From Metellina segmentata (Eukaryota > Arthropoda > Arachnida > Araneae > Tetragnathidae): a DNA stretch of 64,000 nucleotides. The position numbers and the translations under genes were made by a program. Shown piece by piece: positions 39,601 to 45,765 of this stretch. The notes beneath the pieces are model-generated. The model was not told the DNA's origin, did no database searches, and worked only from the letters and a program-made list of their open reading frames with translations. Within the stretch, counting starts at the first letter, position 1; each line of letters starts with the position of its first letter. Location: contig OX375872.1 of NCBI GenBank assembly GCA_947359465.1, forward strand, positions 14,977,018 through 15,041,017. The letters are read 5' to 3'.

Positions 39601-40951
39601 TCAAACTTTCTATGAAAAAGGGAAATCTTCTGATATTACTCTTATTTTAGAACACTAATTATCACCATGTGTACAAATATTCGTAACTTTTCATGTTTGT
39701 TAGTTTGTTTATATATTCCATTTCTTAAAAAGTAATATTCATTCCTATTTCATATATATTAGAAATTTTGACTGTTTAGGGCTTTTTCCGTGTTTATGAC
39801 GAAATGCCAGATATTTGCATTGATGTTCCTCAAGCATATATTGTGTTGGAAAAATTCGTTACTAAATGCAACAGTGCTGGATTTCTCACTGAAGAAGTTG
39901 TGAAGAAGATGCCATCAAGGTATGTTTTATCTCTGAACAGATTTTTAATTTTTTAGATAATATTATTCTAATTCCTAAACTTGCATGTACCTTGTTATGC
40001 AATATATTAAAAAAAATTATGTTTAATAGTTATTCCATAGAACCATGTTCTATATATGCTGAAAGAAACCTTTTCTATTTTGTACAGTCTCCAAAATTCT
40101 TGATCTATTAGAAATTTTAATCAAAGCAGTAACTTTTTAGTATTTACATGTTGCTAATGAAATCTGAGGAATTTTAAATGAAGTGATAAAATGTTTTTCA
40201 ATAAGTTGTTCAGCAAGAAAACCACTAAAGAAAATAAACTTTACTTTTTGATTGCAATAATTCTTCATTTATAATTTTATTCATGAGGTGGAAGAGTAAA
40301 ATGGCCATATTTAAAAATAGGTTTTCTCATTTGTGTTGAAGAAACCGTTGTTTAAAGTTTGAAAGTCACCATGTACAGATGGGGACAGTTGAATAAGGAA
40401 TTTTAGGTGTTTCTTAATCTGTCAATGAAAAGTTCCCTAAATAAAACTCTCAATACCTAAAACATTTGATGTATGTAAAGAATTTTTGAAAATTATTATT
40501 TTCAAATGCTAATGGTGTTTTATTAGCATTGCCCATCAATTTTTACTGACCTATAATATGAACATTTGTACTCTAGAGGTAAACAGTCACGACTCCAATT
40601 TTTCAATATCTGTATTTAAGACACTGACGAAATTGGTGTCATGACTGCTTACCTCTAAGTTACCAATTTTTTTAAATTACAAAACCTGTGTTTAAGCATT
40701 ATGTAACCTCCCCCTTTCTGGGAAGTAAACCTTATATACTGTCAGCACTTTTTTTTATAAACCCCCTCGGAATCGGGAAAAAATTTATTGATGGAAATAA
40801 GCATTGATATCTTGTTGGTACGTAAATATAATAAACTCTTATGAAATTGTGTGGGTTCATTTTATTAAATTTTAATGTTGATTTTATTTTTAACAGGGGT
40901 CGCAAACGCTTTGTTTCTGAAGGAGATGGGGGAGTAGTGAAAGCCTTTTGA
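3399..40951 (+). CDS. PDCD4: PDCD4, programmed cell death protein 4 (ten coding exons)
   Basis: Joined exons are 3399-3690, 10185-10294, 14859-14972, 18260-18481, 21709-21806, 21896-22010, 36714-36821, 38741-38851, 39780-39919 and 40897-40951. Every junction is GT/AG and in phase. They give 1365 nt, 454 residues; human PDCD4 has about 469. PDCD4 binds the helicase eIF4A through two MA3 domains and blocks cap-dependent translation. Here MA3-1 spans about residues 151-270 ([15 protein letters not shown]) and MA3-2 about 312-433 ([24 protein letters not shown]). The N-terminus is basic (RLKRKAKR, a possible nuclear signal) and ends [14 protein letters not shown]. The C-terminus keeps [13 protein letters not shown] with an Akt/S6K-like RKRFVS site. 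I see no DSG-type beta-TrCP degron like the vertebrate one. The start is the ATG at 3399, followed by MASESL. Introns are large and transposon-rich. The gene converges with SUCLG1. Confidence 0.95.
4660..4830 (+). repeat. Dispersed repeat, copy 1 of 2 in PDCD4 introns
   Basis: A stretch with ACTTTG, CCACCAAAA, TTCATGGTGGAGTTG and AGTGGTGGCTA resembles 35560-35725 in the same order and orientation. Both sit in PDCD4 introns. No coding content; the class is unknown. Confidence 0.5.
5072..5445. repeat. Fold-back (inverted repeat) element in PDCD4 intron 1
   Basis: The left arm (about 5072-5195) and right arm (about 5280-5445) are reverse complements: ACTAAGTCCCATCCTGGAGT on the left pairs with ACTCCAGGATGGGACTTAGT on the right. 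Ends are TGCTCAG and CTGAGCA. The right arm holds a ~37-bp tandem duplication of GGGAAAAGTGACTT. The loop is about 85 bp. No target duplication or coding region seen. It looks like a non-autonomous DNA element. Confidence 0.7.
5955..7570. repeat. Cluster of a recurrent TCATTNTCCTGGC motif
   Basis: The 13-mer TCATT(G/T/A)TCCTG(G/C)C occurs at 5959, 6156, 6347, 6502, 6517, 7534 and 7554, and in reverse at about 6555-6570. Spacing is irregular. The block surrounds a decayed reading frame at 6841-7263. I do not recognise the element; the motif may be a subterminal binding repeat of an unknown transposon. Confidence 0.45.
6841..7263 (+). pseudogene. Decayed lysine/arginine-rich reading frame, family unknown
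   Basis: From an ATG at 6841 the frame reads [20 protein letters not shown] and stays open to a TAA at 6951-6953. It then continues with [13 protein letters not shown] until further stops after 7100. The composition, very rich in Lys, Arg and Glu with a KP-I-(S/A)-x-M block, resembles the N-termini of uncharacterised transposon-borne arthropod proteins. It lies inside the motif cluster above. No catalytic domain can be seen and I assign no function. Confidence 0.35.
7770..8444 (-). mobile_element. Helitron-like non-autonomous element, family H1, copy A
   Basis: On the minus strand the element starts TCTCTAGTATTATAAAAGG after an A at 8445 and ends CCACACAGTGGCTGG before a T. TC at the 5' end, a short GC hairpin just before CTRG at the 3' end and insertion between A and T are Helitron hallmarks. 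The body shares CTGTGTGCCAAATCTCATT and AGATTTCAAATC blocks with copies at 43625, 44515 and 50139. No Rep/helicase gene is present. A different family with similar ends is possible. Confidence 0.6.
8990..9475 (+). pseudogene. mariner transposase remnant, 3' half
   Basis: The plus strand near 9050-9125 reads [20 protein letters not shown] followed by NAW. This matches the mariner block KRPELANRRGVVFHHDNARP that holds the second catalytic Asp. Further on, frames with [12 protein letters not shown] and [12 protein letters not shown] match the C-terminal mariner region, but with frameshifts and stops. On the minus strand the right end near 9475 starts GGTCATCTGGAAAGTTCTG, a mariner-type inverted repeat. 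The N-terminal DNA-binding half is missing. Confidence 0.75.
10185..10294 (+). CDS. PDCD4: PDCD4 coding exon 2
   Basis: The acceptor is AAACAG and the donor GTATAT. It encodes [12 protein letters not shown] followed by an acidic stretch ending DPNYDSENQ, as in PDCD4 where DPNYDDDQEN precedes the first MA3 domain. Phase 1 in, phase 0 out. Confidence 0.92.
11462..11510 (-). repeat. MULE-like inverted-repeat end (fragment)
   Basis: GAAGTGCGCCAAGG, GGCCACCGCTTTATA and AGACTGCAG match the right end of the complete element at 15254-15948. A second end in opposite orientation lies at 11757-11812. They may be parts of two broken copies. Confidence 0.5.
11757..11812 (+). repeat. MULE-like inverted-repeat end (fragment)
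   Basis: GGTCTACGTTTATAGC, GGCCTTGGCG and GGCGCACTTCT match the terminal repeat of the 15254-15948 element. Paired in inverted orientation with 11462-11510 but with the outer ends facing inward. Confidence 0.5.
12115..12285. mobile_element. pogo/Tigger-type MITE
   Basis: A 171-bp element with inverted ends CAGTGAAATCTCTGTATAA and, read from the right, CAGTGAAATCTCAGTATAA. It is flanked by TA on both sides. The CAGTGAAA-C-TCTGTATAA terminus with TA duplication is the hallmark of pogo/Tigger elements. Non-coding. Confidence 0.8.
12470..12647 (-). mobile_element. hAT-like terminus (one end)
   Basis: On the minus strand the block starts CAGGGTTCATACAAAATT at 12647 and contains repeated AAGGAGT units. 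CAGGGTTCATAC is a common hAT-type start. Similar ACTCCTTA units lie at 11060-11110, so the element may span that far, but I could not find a matching second end. Confidence 0.35.
13947..14010 (+). mobile_element. Possible hAT left end
   Basis: CAGGGCCAACCTAACCACAG is followed by TAGCCCAGGGGC, the style of ends used by ZMYM1-class hAT elements. No matching right end or transposase was found. Confidence 0.3.
14272..14385 (+). repeat. tRNA-derived SINE-like sequence
   Basis: The head has an A-box-like TGGCTCAGTGG and, about 45 bp on, a B-box-like GGTTTGATTTC (consensus GGTTCGANTCC) in the order and spacing of an RNA polymerase III promoter. No tRNA cloverleaf forms. The tail is undefined. Different from the SINE family at 45-49 kb. 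Confidence 0.5.
14859..14972 (+). CDS. PDCD4: PDCD4 coding exon 3
   Basis: Acceptor TGTCAG, donor GTAAGT. Encodes 38 codons with the start of MA3 domain 1: [20 protein letters not shown]. Phase 0 on both sides. Confidence 0.92.
15254..15948. mobile_element. Mutator-like MITE with 9-bp target duplication
   Basis: Left end GGTACAGCTGCAGTCTACG and right end (reverse complement) GTACATCTACAGTCTACG begin inverted repeats of about 60 bp. TGCATCTTT is present immediately outside both ends (15245-15253 and 15949-15957). A 9-bp duplication is characteristic of Mutator-like elements. 695 bp, non-coding, in PDCD4 intron 3. Confidence 0.7.
16470..18145 (-). repeat. Repeat family R2 with ~184-bp tandem units, copy 1 (split by a hAT)
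   Basis: Three related units start at about 16504, 16689 and 16872, marked by ATCGAATTTATTTAT and AACCAATTT, then ATTAAGCTATAGATATGA. They are followed, after an inserted hAT (16990-17737), by an end with CTAATAGCCGC and TTGTACAGGGAACA. The same order occurs inverted at 46190-46990, with the same ~183-bp spacing. Short end pieces recur at 51440-51540 and 52105-52140. No protein. It may be a Helitron-type or satellite-bearing element. Confidence 0.6.
16990..17737 (+). mobile_element. hAT element, 748 bp, with exact 8-bp target duplication
   Basis: Ends TAGGGCAACTTTTTTGTTGC and (reverse complement of right end) TAGGGCAACTTGTTGCAAAA are flanked by GTAATAAG at 16982-16989 and 17738-17745. The duplication fits the hAT preference nTnnnnAn. 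An open frame at 17096-17458 carries [18 protein letters not shown], faintly like the SYNVAYRIA region of BED-finger hAT transposases, but the rest of a transposase is missing. It interrupts repeat R2, so it is younger than it. Confidence 0.8.
18260..18481 (+). CDS. PDCD4: PDCD4 coding exon 4
   Basis: Acceptor TTATAG, donor GTAAGT. 74 codons covering most of MA3-1: [20 protein letters not shown], then [17 protein letters not shown] and the [10 protein letters not shown] helix. This is the most strongly conserved exon. Confidence 0.95.
18482..21708 (+). other. PDCD4: PDCD4 intron 4
   Basis: Apart from the hairpin at 18738-18820 I see no element or conserved coding stretch. Short open frames here lack any recognisable motif. 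Confidence 0.6.
18738..18820. repeat. Imperfect hairpin in PDCD4 intron 4
   Basis: The left arm CACATTAATATCAGTTA (from 18750) pairs with the right arm TAACTGATATTAATGTG (to 18806). The loop region is AGTGACTCTTATAAAGCCACTTA and partly pairs as well. Outer GATTC and GAATC extend the stem past an internal bulge. It lies about 270 bp after exon 4. It could be a tiny MITE or a structured RNA; nothing decides. Confidence 0.5.
21709..21806 (+). CDS. PDCD4: PDCD4 coding exon 5
   Basis: Acceptor TTATAG, donor GTAATG. Encodes [20 protein letters not shown] and the end of MA3-1 up to CEHA. The phase 2 junction is completed as Arg with exon 6 across an 89-bp intron, the only short intron in the coding region. 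Confidence 0.92.
21896..22010 (+). CDS. PDCD4: PDCD4 coding exon 6
   Basis: Acceptor TTATAG, donor GTGTGT. Encodes the linker between MA3 domains, [20 protein letters not shown] then [17 protein letters not shown]. The VWG-GGG motif is characteristic of PDCD4. It is followed by a 14.7 kb intron holding the Gypsy element. Confidence 0.93.
22149..23647. mobile_element. hAT-type element with exact 8-bp duplication, carrying a nested hAT
   Basis: The left end AAGGGTGTTAAAAAATCATG and the right end, read inward as CAGGGTGTCAAGATTTAAAT, are inverted. ATTATACA flanks both sides (22141-22148 and 23648-23655). The subterminal zones are rich in GATTTAAATC and ATGATTTTAATC. The first base of the left end is A where hAT termini have C, so this copy has probably lost mobility. 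No transposase found. The interior is split by the younger element at 22714-23158. A related interior fragment lies at 53080-53285. Confidence 0.75.
22714..23158. mobile_element. hAT (Charlie/OC-like ends) MITE nested in the previous element
   Basis: Ends CAGGGGTTCCCAAACTTA and (reverse complement of right) CAGGGGTTCCCTAAGTG. Flanking AGCTAACA and AGCTAACT match at 7 of 8 bases. The CAGGGGT-CCCAAA terminus is typical of hAT elements of the OposCharlie type. 445 bp, non-coding. Confidence 0.8.
23785..24009 (-). repeat. Gypsy 3' LTR (225 bp)
   Basis: Identical to the 5' LTR by eye except for two extra bases (ACTGTGTAAG here, ACTGTAAG there). Ends are TGTAGC and GTTACA on the plus strand. Confidence 0.95.
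24005..25175 (-). pseudogene. Gypsy integrase
   Basis: In minus frame the region has an HHCC zinc-binding motif: [10 protein letters not shown] upstream of CAECNQYK. The catalytic triad follows in AIDLFGPLP (Asp), [10 protein letters not shown] (Asp) and [10 protein letters not shown] (Glu), then a long basic C-terminus ([10 protein letters not shown]). The 3' end overlaps the first bases of the LTR. No chromodomain seen. The frame is open for 373 codons, but it is separated from RNase H by an in-frame TGA at about 25266 and a frameshift near 25165-25175, so a continuous Pol cannot be made from this copy. Confidence 0.9.
24010..24024 (-). promoter_or_regulatory. Gypsy polypurine tract
   Basis: On the minus strand AGAGGGGGAGTC lies directly before the 3' LTR, the normal site where plus-strand DNA synthesis is primed. 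Confidence 0.8.
25266..26090 (-). pseudogene. Gypsy RT connection and RNase H domain
   Basis: This open frame starts in the thumb region ([20 protein letters not shown]), passes [20 protein letters not shown], and contains RNase H motifs: [15 protein letters not shown] (Asp), [14 protein letters not shown] (Glu), ATDHQPL (Asp) and [11 protein letters not shown] (Asp). All four catalytic acids are visible. It ends at a TGA beyond which the same frame continues with Gypsy-like text, so the stop is a mutation. Confidence 0.9.
26091..26720 (-). pseudogene. Gypsy reverse transcriptase, palm and fingers, broken
   Basis: From 26720 downward the frame reads [40 protein letters not shown] and [11 protein letters not shown] (first catalytic Asp), to a TAA at 26328-26330 just after PFGTYR. 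Past the stop the same frame gives [20 protein letters not shown] and the YLDD catalytic box at about 26220-26231. Two frameshifts follow between about 26190 and 26110. Active-site residues survive but the domain cannot be translated in one piece. Confidence 0.88.
26717..28474 (-). CDS. Gypsy Gag and protease open reading frame
   Basis: The first ATG on the minus strand is at 28474 and starts [20 protein letters not shown]; the frame stays open for about 585 codons. Residues 60-130 form a charged coiled coil rich in Glu and Lys. A Gag-like capsid region follows ([19 protein letters not shown]). A zinc knuckle, [14 protein letters not shown], has Val where CCHC knuckles have His. The aspartic protease motif is [15 protein letters not shown], with [12 protein letters not shown] downstream. 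It ends four bases past the start of the RT frame; RT lies in another frame, so a one-base shift separates them, either programmed or mutational. Confidence 0.85.
   Translation of the reverse strand: MAFLGKGRKEDLRTLASELGLAVLDSLKVIKLRELIIKSENYEEELVKNMLEVIIEDRLKAENAVEEDRLKAEKKDEEEKLLKAQAEEQVRIENECKYELEKLKLQLEAQKVSSSVVSTHGSEYPKYELSRIIPKFNPKEDEIGLFLIIFERQWKFMNLPESSWIPYLIGSLPAEIAQLLAREDEQEAQNYQKVKEMLLKRFRVTADKFLRLFSQHRKNPDTTWRDYFFELASYFEGWTKEINVTTFDQLKSLLITDQIKKRTPPDIKDHFIDLWTDWAHPLELAEKLDTYENIRQGVKKHVSQTQKKTYSRDKNKTASTDRRFRPVVNRHEHTQSQFSRVSIPRNSTPRSEGRPPIRCFGCGTPGVVISKCLTCTKSKVEETTVNCMNLFTSNTTKDLSSLIIFELFGERIAVCADTGASHSIAGEKLYNFLRKHGIAFEDKKISLTLADGKLQSMVALKTVINLCIEGKIVSTELLVLPEAKGNSTLLGKDFLRAAGIVLNVQNGTWHFSEDPHRQYFFYVKPTELKNAPKTFKSTIVPEPTTVVHLRSDEGRHLTQMQSEELNCLLQEYKRCFEPGGELLLS
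28959..29107 (+). repeat. 66-bp tandem repeat in element B
   Basis: ACATCGCGATTTTTTCC recurs at 28959, 29025 and 29091, an exact 66-bp spacing. The units share TAGCTAGC and TCTCGCG(A/C)TCATCGT. The array lies near the left terminus, where hAT transposases bind subterminal repeats. Confidence 0.8.
29500..32530 (+). mobile_element. Innermost DNA transposon C with decayed transposase, exact 8-bp duplication
   Basis: Ends TAGGGTGCATCAAACGCCC on the left and its exact reverse complement on the right (32512-32530). ACAGATAT flanks both sides (29492-29499 and 32531-32538). An 8-bp duplication and a TAGGG start (YARNG) fit the hAT superfamily, although the transposase is divergent. 3.03 kb; the transposase fills most of it. 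Confidence 0.85.
29861..32202 (+). pseudogene. Divergent hAT-like transposase, interrupted by stops and frameshifts
   Basis: Pieces at 29861-30232, 30305-30724, 30802-31227, about 31420-31600 and 32060-32202 form one product in order. Key text: [20 protein letters not shown] near 31005-31065 (likely first catalytic Asp), then [20 protein letters not shown], and a C-terminal VVND...[10 protein letters not shown] with a frameshift near 32060. The FDT(T/A)SNTGH and CRHH pair is a recurring signature in uncharacterised invertebrate proteins that I take to be RNase-H-fold transposases; the CRHH block sits where hAT proteins have C..H.LNL. At least two in-frame stops lie between 31227 and 31420. 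Not functional. Confidence 0.7.
33811..33829 (-). promoter_or_regulatory. Gypsy primer-binding site
   Basis: Six bases inside the 5' LTR the minus strand reads TGGCTACCCAACTGTGGGC. A leading TGG is complementary to the CCA end of a tRNA. Which tRNA it is was not determined. Confidence 0.75.
33836..34058 (-). repeat. Gypsy 5' LTR (223 bp)
   Basis: Matches 23785-24009 along its whole length apart from one GT dinucleotide. In element orientation it starts TGTAACGGAACCAAC. The near identity suggests recent synthesis or gene conversion. Confidence 0.95.
34059..36713 (+). other. PDCD4: PDCD4 intron 6, right part
   Basis: Apart from the dispersed repeat at 35560-35725, no element, coding stretch or RNA gene is recognised. 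Confidence 0.6.
35560..35725 (+). repeat. Dispersed repeat, copy 2 of 2 in PDCD4 introns
   Basis: Matches 4660-4830 in the same orientation, with landmarks ACTTTGCCTACCAAAAAG, TTCATGGTAGAGTTTGG and AGTGGTGGCTAGGCTCA. Moderately diverged. No ends could be defined. Confidence 0.5.
36714..36821 (+). CDS. PDCD4: PDCD4 coding exon 7
   Basis: Acceptor TTTCAG, donor GTAAAT. 36 codons with [20 protein letters not shown] and [16 protein letters not shown], the signature of the second MA3 domain. Confidence 0.95.
36822..38740 (+). other. PDCD4: PDCD4 intron 7
   Basis: AT-rich, non-coding; nothing recognised. Confidence 0.7.
38741..38851 (+). CDS. PDCD4: PDCD4 coding exon 8
   Basis: Acceptor TTTTAG, donor GTATGT. 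37 codons, [20 protein letters not shown] then [17 protein letters not shown], the middle of MA3-2. Phase 0 both sides. Confidence 0.93.
38852..40896 (+). other. PDCD4: PDCD4 introns 8 and 9 (around exon 9)
   Basis: Intron 8 spans 38852-39779 and intron 9 spans 39920-40896. AT-rich; no element recognised. Confidence 0.7.
39780..39919 (+). CDS. PDCD4: PDCD4 coding exon 9
   Basis: Acceptor GTTTAG, donor GTATGT. Encodes [20 protein letters not shown] and the last MA3-2 helices ([19 protein letters not shown]). Phase 2 out. Confidence 0.94.
40897..40951 (+). CDS. PDCD4: PDCD4 coding exon 10 (terminal)
   Basis: Acceptor TAACAG. Encodes [18 protein letters not shown] and stop TGA at 40949-40951. 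The [11 protein letters not shown] tail is nearly invariant among PDCD4 proteins and carries the Akt/S6K-type phosphorylation site. Confidence 0.95.
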
Positions 40952-42720
40952 ATTGAAACTTGAATTCTTATGCATGCCATATGGTTCCAGCTGCATGAGC
41001 TACATGTCTTGAGATCATTTATTTTATGTATATGTGTGCAGCATTTTTTGTAACATTTTCAAAAATAGTTTTTTGACACAAGTTTGGGGGATACAAAGTG
41101 TGATGGTTCTTTTTTTCTTTATATCTATGTTGTTTTGATTTCTTATCCATGAGAGATATTGAATACTATTTTCAGAAGTTATGATGTGGTGTGATAAATA
41201 TTTAATATGGAAAACGTTGATATTTCGATAAAACACATTTGAAAGTTTAATGAGTGAATGGAAGCAATGAATTTGTTTTATGAATAATTTAATTTCTATA
41301 CAATTCAGTTTTGGACAAAAGTTTGTGTTACCTTAGCGCATTTTATACTTGTATCATTGGTAGAAAGAATAAGACTTCTATCTGGAGAAAAGTTGACTGG
41401 TCAATACTTTCACTATTTTAAAATTATGAAACGTTAGATTTTGATAATTGTTTTATTGACATCTAGTGTGATGTGAATTAGTTGCTTAGTTATTGTGTTG
41501 ACCTTAAACAAGTTTTAATTTTATATTTGCACAAAGGTAATGTCAGTTTGGAGATGCATTTGTACTCTTTAAAAGTTAAGCTCTTAATGTTTAGTAGAAT
41601 TTTTTCTCTAAAGTCCAAAATATCTAGAAATATAAAGAATGCTTTTTTCAAATTAACTTTCTCTTAAATTTGTTTCAAATTCAGTGATCTAAGTTCAATA
41701 TGACATGTTTGAAAACATTTTTACCAAAGCAAAACTCGGTTTCATCTTAAAAAACATCTTACTGTGAATAGTTTCACTTTTTATACACAAAAGCAGAAAC
41801 ATTGAATTTTTTATATTTCACATTGTGGTAGTACTATGTGATGTTCATTTTAAAGCTTTTTAGGCAAAATCTGTAATATTTTCTAAATTAAATAATCAGA
41901 AAATTTAAAATGCTCAAAACATTCGTACTCAATATTTCAAGTATATAAAACAATTTAAACAGATTGTTTTTCAAAACCCTTTTCCGAATATTGACTTTTG
42001 ATTACTTAACAATGAGGTTTCTGAATTCTCATTGTAAAAAAATTTGTATCATGACGTTTTTGATAATGTTGTAAATGAGTACAATAACATTTTATTGGCA
42101 TTCAGAAAATACTAAATGAATAACATACTTACCGATTGTTTATCTGTCACTCTAAATGTCTTGTTTTGAAATAATTTCTTAGTATTGTATGTATTTGAAA
42201 ATTTTTTTTTTTTTTTTTAGGTTTTCTTTTGTTATGTTTTCTATACAATTGTTTTGATTTGTTAATACTACTGGATTGAATGGATTTTTTGTAAAAAAAT
42301 CTGCTCAAATGGTTTAAAGCAATCATGTAATTGACTTTGCATTTCTAAATAAATTTGAGCTTCAAATATTTGTTAGTTTTCTTAGAAAAGTATTGTACTC
42401 TTTCATAACCTGTTTTAACTCATACAAATGTTACAAAACAACCAATGACAAATTTTATTAAATTTTTATGCAGGTTTTTAGGAGGTATTTATTACTCAAC
42501 AGGTGAAATTCCACATGAATATAATACACATGTACCCCATATTCTTAAATGCTGTACATGTTTCAGAGAATTGCTTTGAGTTTGAGATCATCTTTTGATT
42601 GAAAGAGAGAAAGCCTTTCTAGTATGTAAGCTTCACTGTTGCATCTTAAAATAGCAATACATGTGCTGGGTGTAAATTGTTTAGATATAAGTAATAAAAG
42701 ACATCACTGGAAATGTAGTC
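40952..42720 (+). other. PDCD4: PDCD4 3' UTR and downstream
   Basis: AT-rich region with no reading frame of note. Two AATAAA signals are visible, at 42348-42353 and 42693-42698, so the transcript probably ends near 42370 or 42715. A poly-T run lies at about 42207-42220. Confidence 0.65.
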
Positions 42721-42766
42721 GCTGCATTTTGTTTAGGTGAGCATTGTTCTTTTCTAGCAACTAGGG

Positions 42767-42800
42767 GGCTCCGCCCCTTGCTCGCTTACGCTGAACTTTG
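42767..42800 (-). mobile_element. Helitron-like 3' end, family H2, copy 1
   Basis: On the minus strand GCGAGCAAGGGGCGGAGCCC ends in CCTAG followed by T. A GC-rich palindrome directly before CTAG|T is the Helitron 3' signature. The same end occurs at 49369, 49640-49663 (plus) and 52360-52390 (plus). The body to the right (to about 43300) is not recognised. Confidence 0.5.
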
Positions 42801-43624
42801 GTAAAATAATTTGATTTTATAACTAAATTTTGTTGTTTAGTTCCTTTAAATATTTGGTCTTGTAGTTTTATTTTATGAATGTTTTTTTTCCATATTGCTC
42901 TATCAGTTCCAAGTGGTTCAAAAGTATGAGGCATTGTCCTAGGATCTTTCCAAGCTTGATCCCAGAACCTTGACAGTGGTATGTTGTGTTGCTCCAGTGC
43001 AACACCAATTCAACTACCTACCCATCAGTTCCAGAATTTTTTAGAATCAACTTTTGCACTTACAGATAAATTTTAAACATAAACTGGGAAAAGTTATATC
43101 TCTAGATAGCTTGTTTCTTTCCTGGCTCACAACAGTATACAAGTTACCACTCCTGCATCATGAAGTCACTCTTGCATCCATAATTAAAGAAACAAACCAC
43201 CTAGTCAGGCCTCTTGTGAAGCTGTTTCAGGCAGTTTAAGAAAGGCAACATAAAAAGTAAGATACCTTAAATTTAAAATTTTGAAGGATGAAAAAAAGTG
43301 CATACATACAAGTGGTGACTAGCGTGGTTCAGACGAGTGGTGCGATAAAATGTATGTGTAATATGGTAAAAACTAAAACTGATTCATGTCTAAAAAGTAA
43401 TTTAAATTAATTTCTTGTTATAAAAATTTTAAAAAATATCGTTCTTTACAAAATTGTTTGATAGAATCAGAAAATCTTTAAAAATCATACTTGCTTGTAG
43501 ATGCTCTACTAATGTCCATATTTGCAGTTATCTGCTGAAAGTTAGAAGACTTTTAAGATACATATAAGCTCAATTACATGCTGATAAGTTAAAACAGACC
43601 AATGCTTATCACTATTATTATAAA

Positions 43625-44518
43625 CTAGCCACTGCGTGGCTAGCTCGGGGTTGCCCGTGACAGTTCTTTTCGTGGGGTCAGGCGTGACCACTGCTCGCTA
43701 AACTCCGGTGATTGCTACGAATTCCCATTTGGTTCGCAAATTCGTAACCTATTGGATAACGGCGTTGCCCGTGGTGTTGGCGTGCTTCGCAAACCCAATG
43801 GGAATTCGTAGCCTATTGGATAACAGCAATCGGCGTTGCCAAATGCGGCCGAATTCAAATTGCGAAGAGATCCAATCGGAGTGACCTCAAAATCTTGCGA
43901 AAATTGAAACTTGATTGAAAAATTATTTATTAAAAGAAACAAATGTATAAGGTATCTACCCGGTGTAAAATTTTCCGCAGATTTCAAATCCGTTGAAATC
44001 TAGACTTTATCTTTAACGATCCCGATTTTACAAAAAAGAACTAAACAATGCAGTCAAAATTTTTTTATTTGTTTTGCTTTTCTTGGCTGGATTTGTTTGA
44101 GCGCAGGAAATGGAATCTGATTTTTCGAACACGATCGAGGTCAAATTCCTATAAAAAAATATAAGTTACAATTTTTAAATTATTTCTTTAAATTTTTTTT
44201 TTTAGGTATCGATCTAATGTAAAAATTTTACTCTAACTTTCTAGGAGATAGAAAAAATAACTTCTGAACTCCAGTTAAAATTTTTTATTTGTTTTGTTCT
44301 TCGGCTAAAACCGTTCAAACCGAAACACGGAAATTTTTTTTTTGCTTGTTGTTTGTGGTGTTGCTTTCTAAAGAAAACAATTAAATTCCATTAAATTAAT
44401 TTTAAAATGTTTTAGATTGACCTAGAACTACCTGTGTGCCAAATCTCATTACTCAAAGTCCCACAGATTCGTCAGGACTTTAATCACAGAAAACAAACAC
44501 TTCATTTTATAATATAGA
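43625..44518 (-). mobile_element. Helitron-like element H1, copy B
   Basis: On the minus strand the 5' part is TCTATATTATAAAATGAAG (ending at 44518) and the 3' end is CCACGCAGTGGCTAG with T following. It shares ATTCGTAGCCTATTGGATAA and AAATCCGTTGAAAT blocks with copies A and D. It abuts copy C head-to-head at 44515-44520. Confidence 0.65.
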
Positions 44519-45605
44519 AGGGAGTGTTTGTCTGCGTGTACGCATTGTCCTAACGAATCTATGTCATTAACAGTAATCAAATTTGGCACACAGGTAGTCC
44601 GAATTTTACAATTAATGTAATAGCATTTAATATAATTTTCTTTGGAATGGCAACAGCATAAAGAGATGACAGATTCTAAATAGATTTTTTACGTTTCCGT
44701 TTGATTTTGCGGAGGAACGATTTCACCAGACGAAAGAAAAAAGAAATTAAGTTTTAACTGGATTTATGTACTTCTTTTTTACTATTTCCTAGATCGTTAA
44801 AGATAGAGTAAAAATTTCAACGGATTTGAAATCTACGGAAAATTTCCCATTAGATCGATACCTAAAAATATAATTTTCTTTAAAAAAATAATTTTTAAAT
44901 TGTAACTTTTATATTTTTTCCCACACGAATTTGACCTTCGCTGTCGAGAAATCAACAAATTCCTGCAAGAAAAGCAAATCAAATATTTTTTTTTTGTAAA
45001 ATCGTGATCGTTAAAGATAGATTGAAAATTTCAGCTTATTTGAAATCTGCGGAAAATTTTGCACCAGATAGATACCTTATACGTTTGATTTTCCTTTAAT
45101 AAATAATTTTTCAATTCAATATTTATATTTTCGCAAGAGTAATTGGTAATTTTTAGTTAACGTCGTACTAGAGCAACACAACGGGCTATTGACGACGGTC
45201 CGGGATCAGTCCCTTAAGGGAAAGATCCGAGGACAATACTTCGTAATTTTGAACCATGGTCAGATGACGAAGCAACACCTGAGCTGGCACCCCACTTTAT
45301 AAACTTCCATGGCAACCCAACGTGAGGACTTTCGACCACGACAGATTTAAGGTGCACCAGCCGCCTCTACACCATACGTTTACAAACATCCATGCCCGAA
45401 CCTTTCGATCTAGAGGCTAACACCTTAACCACTATACCGGTATATATATATTTTTTTTTCGCAAGAGATTGTGACGTCTTCGCAATTTTAATTCGGCCGC
45501 ATTTGACAATGGCGAGGCCACCACGGACAACGCTGTGATGGTTGTTATCCAATAGGCTACAAGGAATTTGTAGCCTATTGGACAACAGTTTGCTTCGAGT
45601 CAAAG
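44515..45605 (+). mobile_element. Helitron-like element H1, copy C, inverted against B and split by a SINE
   Basis: Reads outward from the B/C junction with GTGTTTGTCTGCGTG, ATTTGGCACACAGGTAGTCC, TGAAATCTACGGAAAATTT and GCAAGAG...ATTGTGACG in the order of copy D. A second, partly duplicated middle segment is present at 44995-45085. It is interrupted by the SINE at 45141-45441 and lacks the CTAG end. Confidence 0.6.
45141..45441 (-). repeat. tRNA-derived SINE, copy S1
   Basis: In minus orientation: tRNA-like head TATAGTGGTTAAGGTGTTAG then TCTAGATCGAAAGGTTCG, a body with TGTCGTGGTCGAAAG and GTTGGGTTGCCATGGAAG, GTGTTGCTTCGTCATCTGAC, and tail TACGACGTTAACTAAA followed by AATTACCAAT. It is inserted at TTCGCAAGAG, which flanks both sides. 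Full-length copy. Confidence 0.8.
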
Positions 45606-45765
45606 TTGTCTCAGCTTAAGAAAGCAATGCAGTTTTGTGTTTCAGCTATGAATCAGACTGACTGGGGGAGGATAATCTGTGGAAATGGAACTAATTTTCA
45701 TTTTCTCATTGTTTTCTTTGTTATTTAAATAAATGGCTCTTTCAAATATTCCTTCTTAAAATTTT

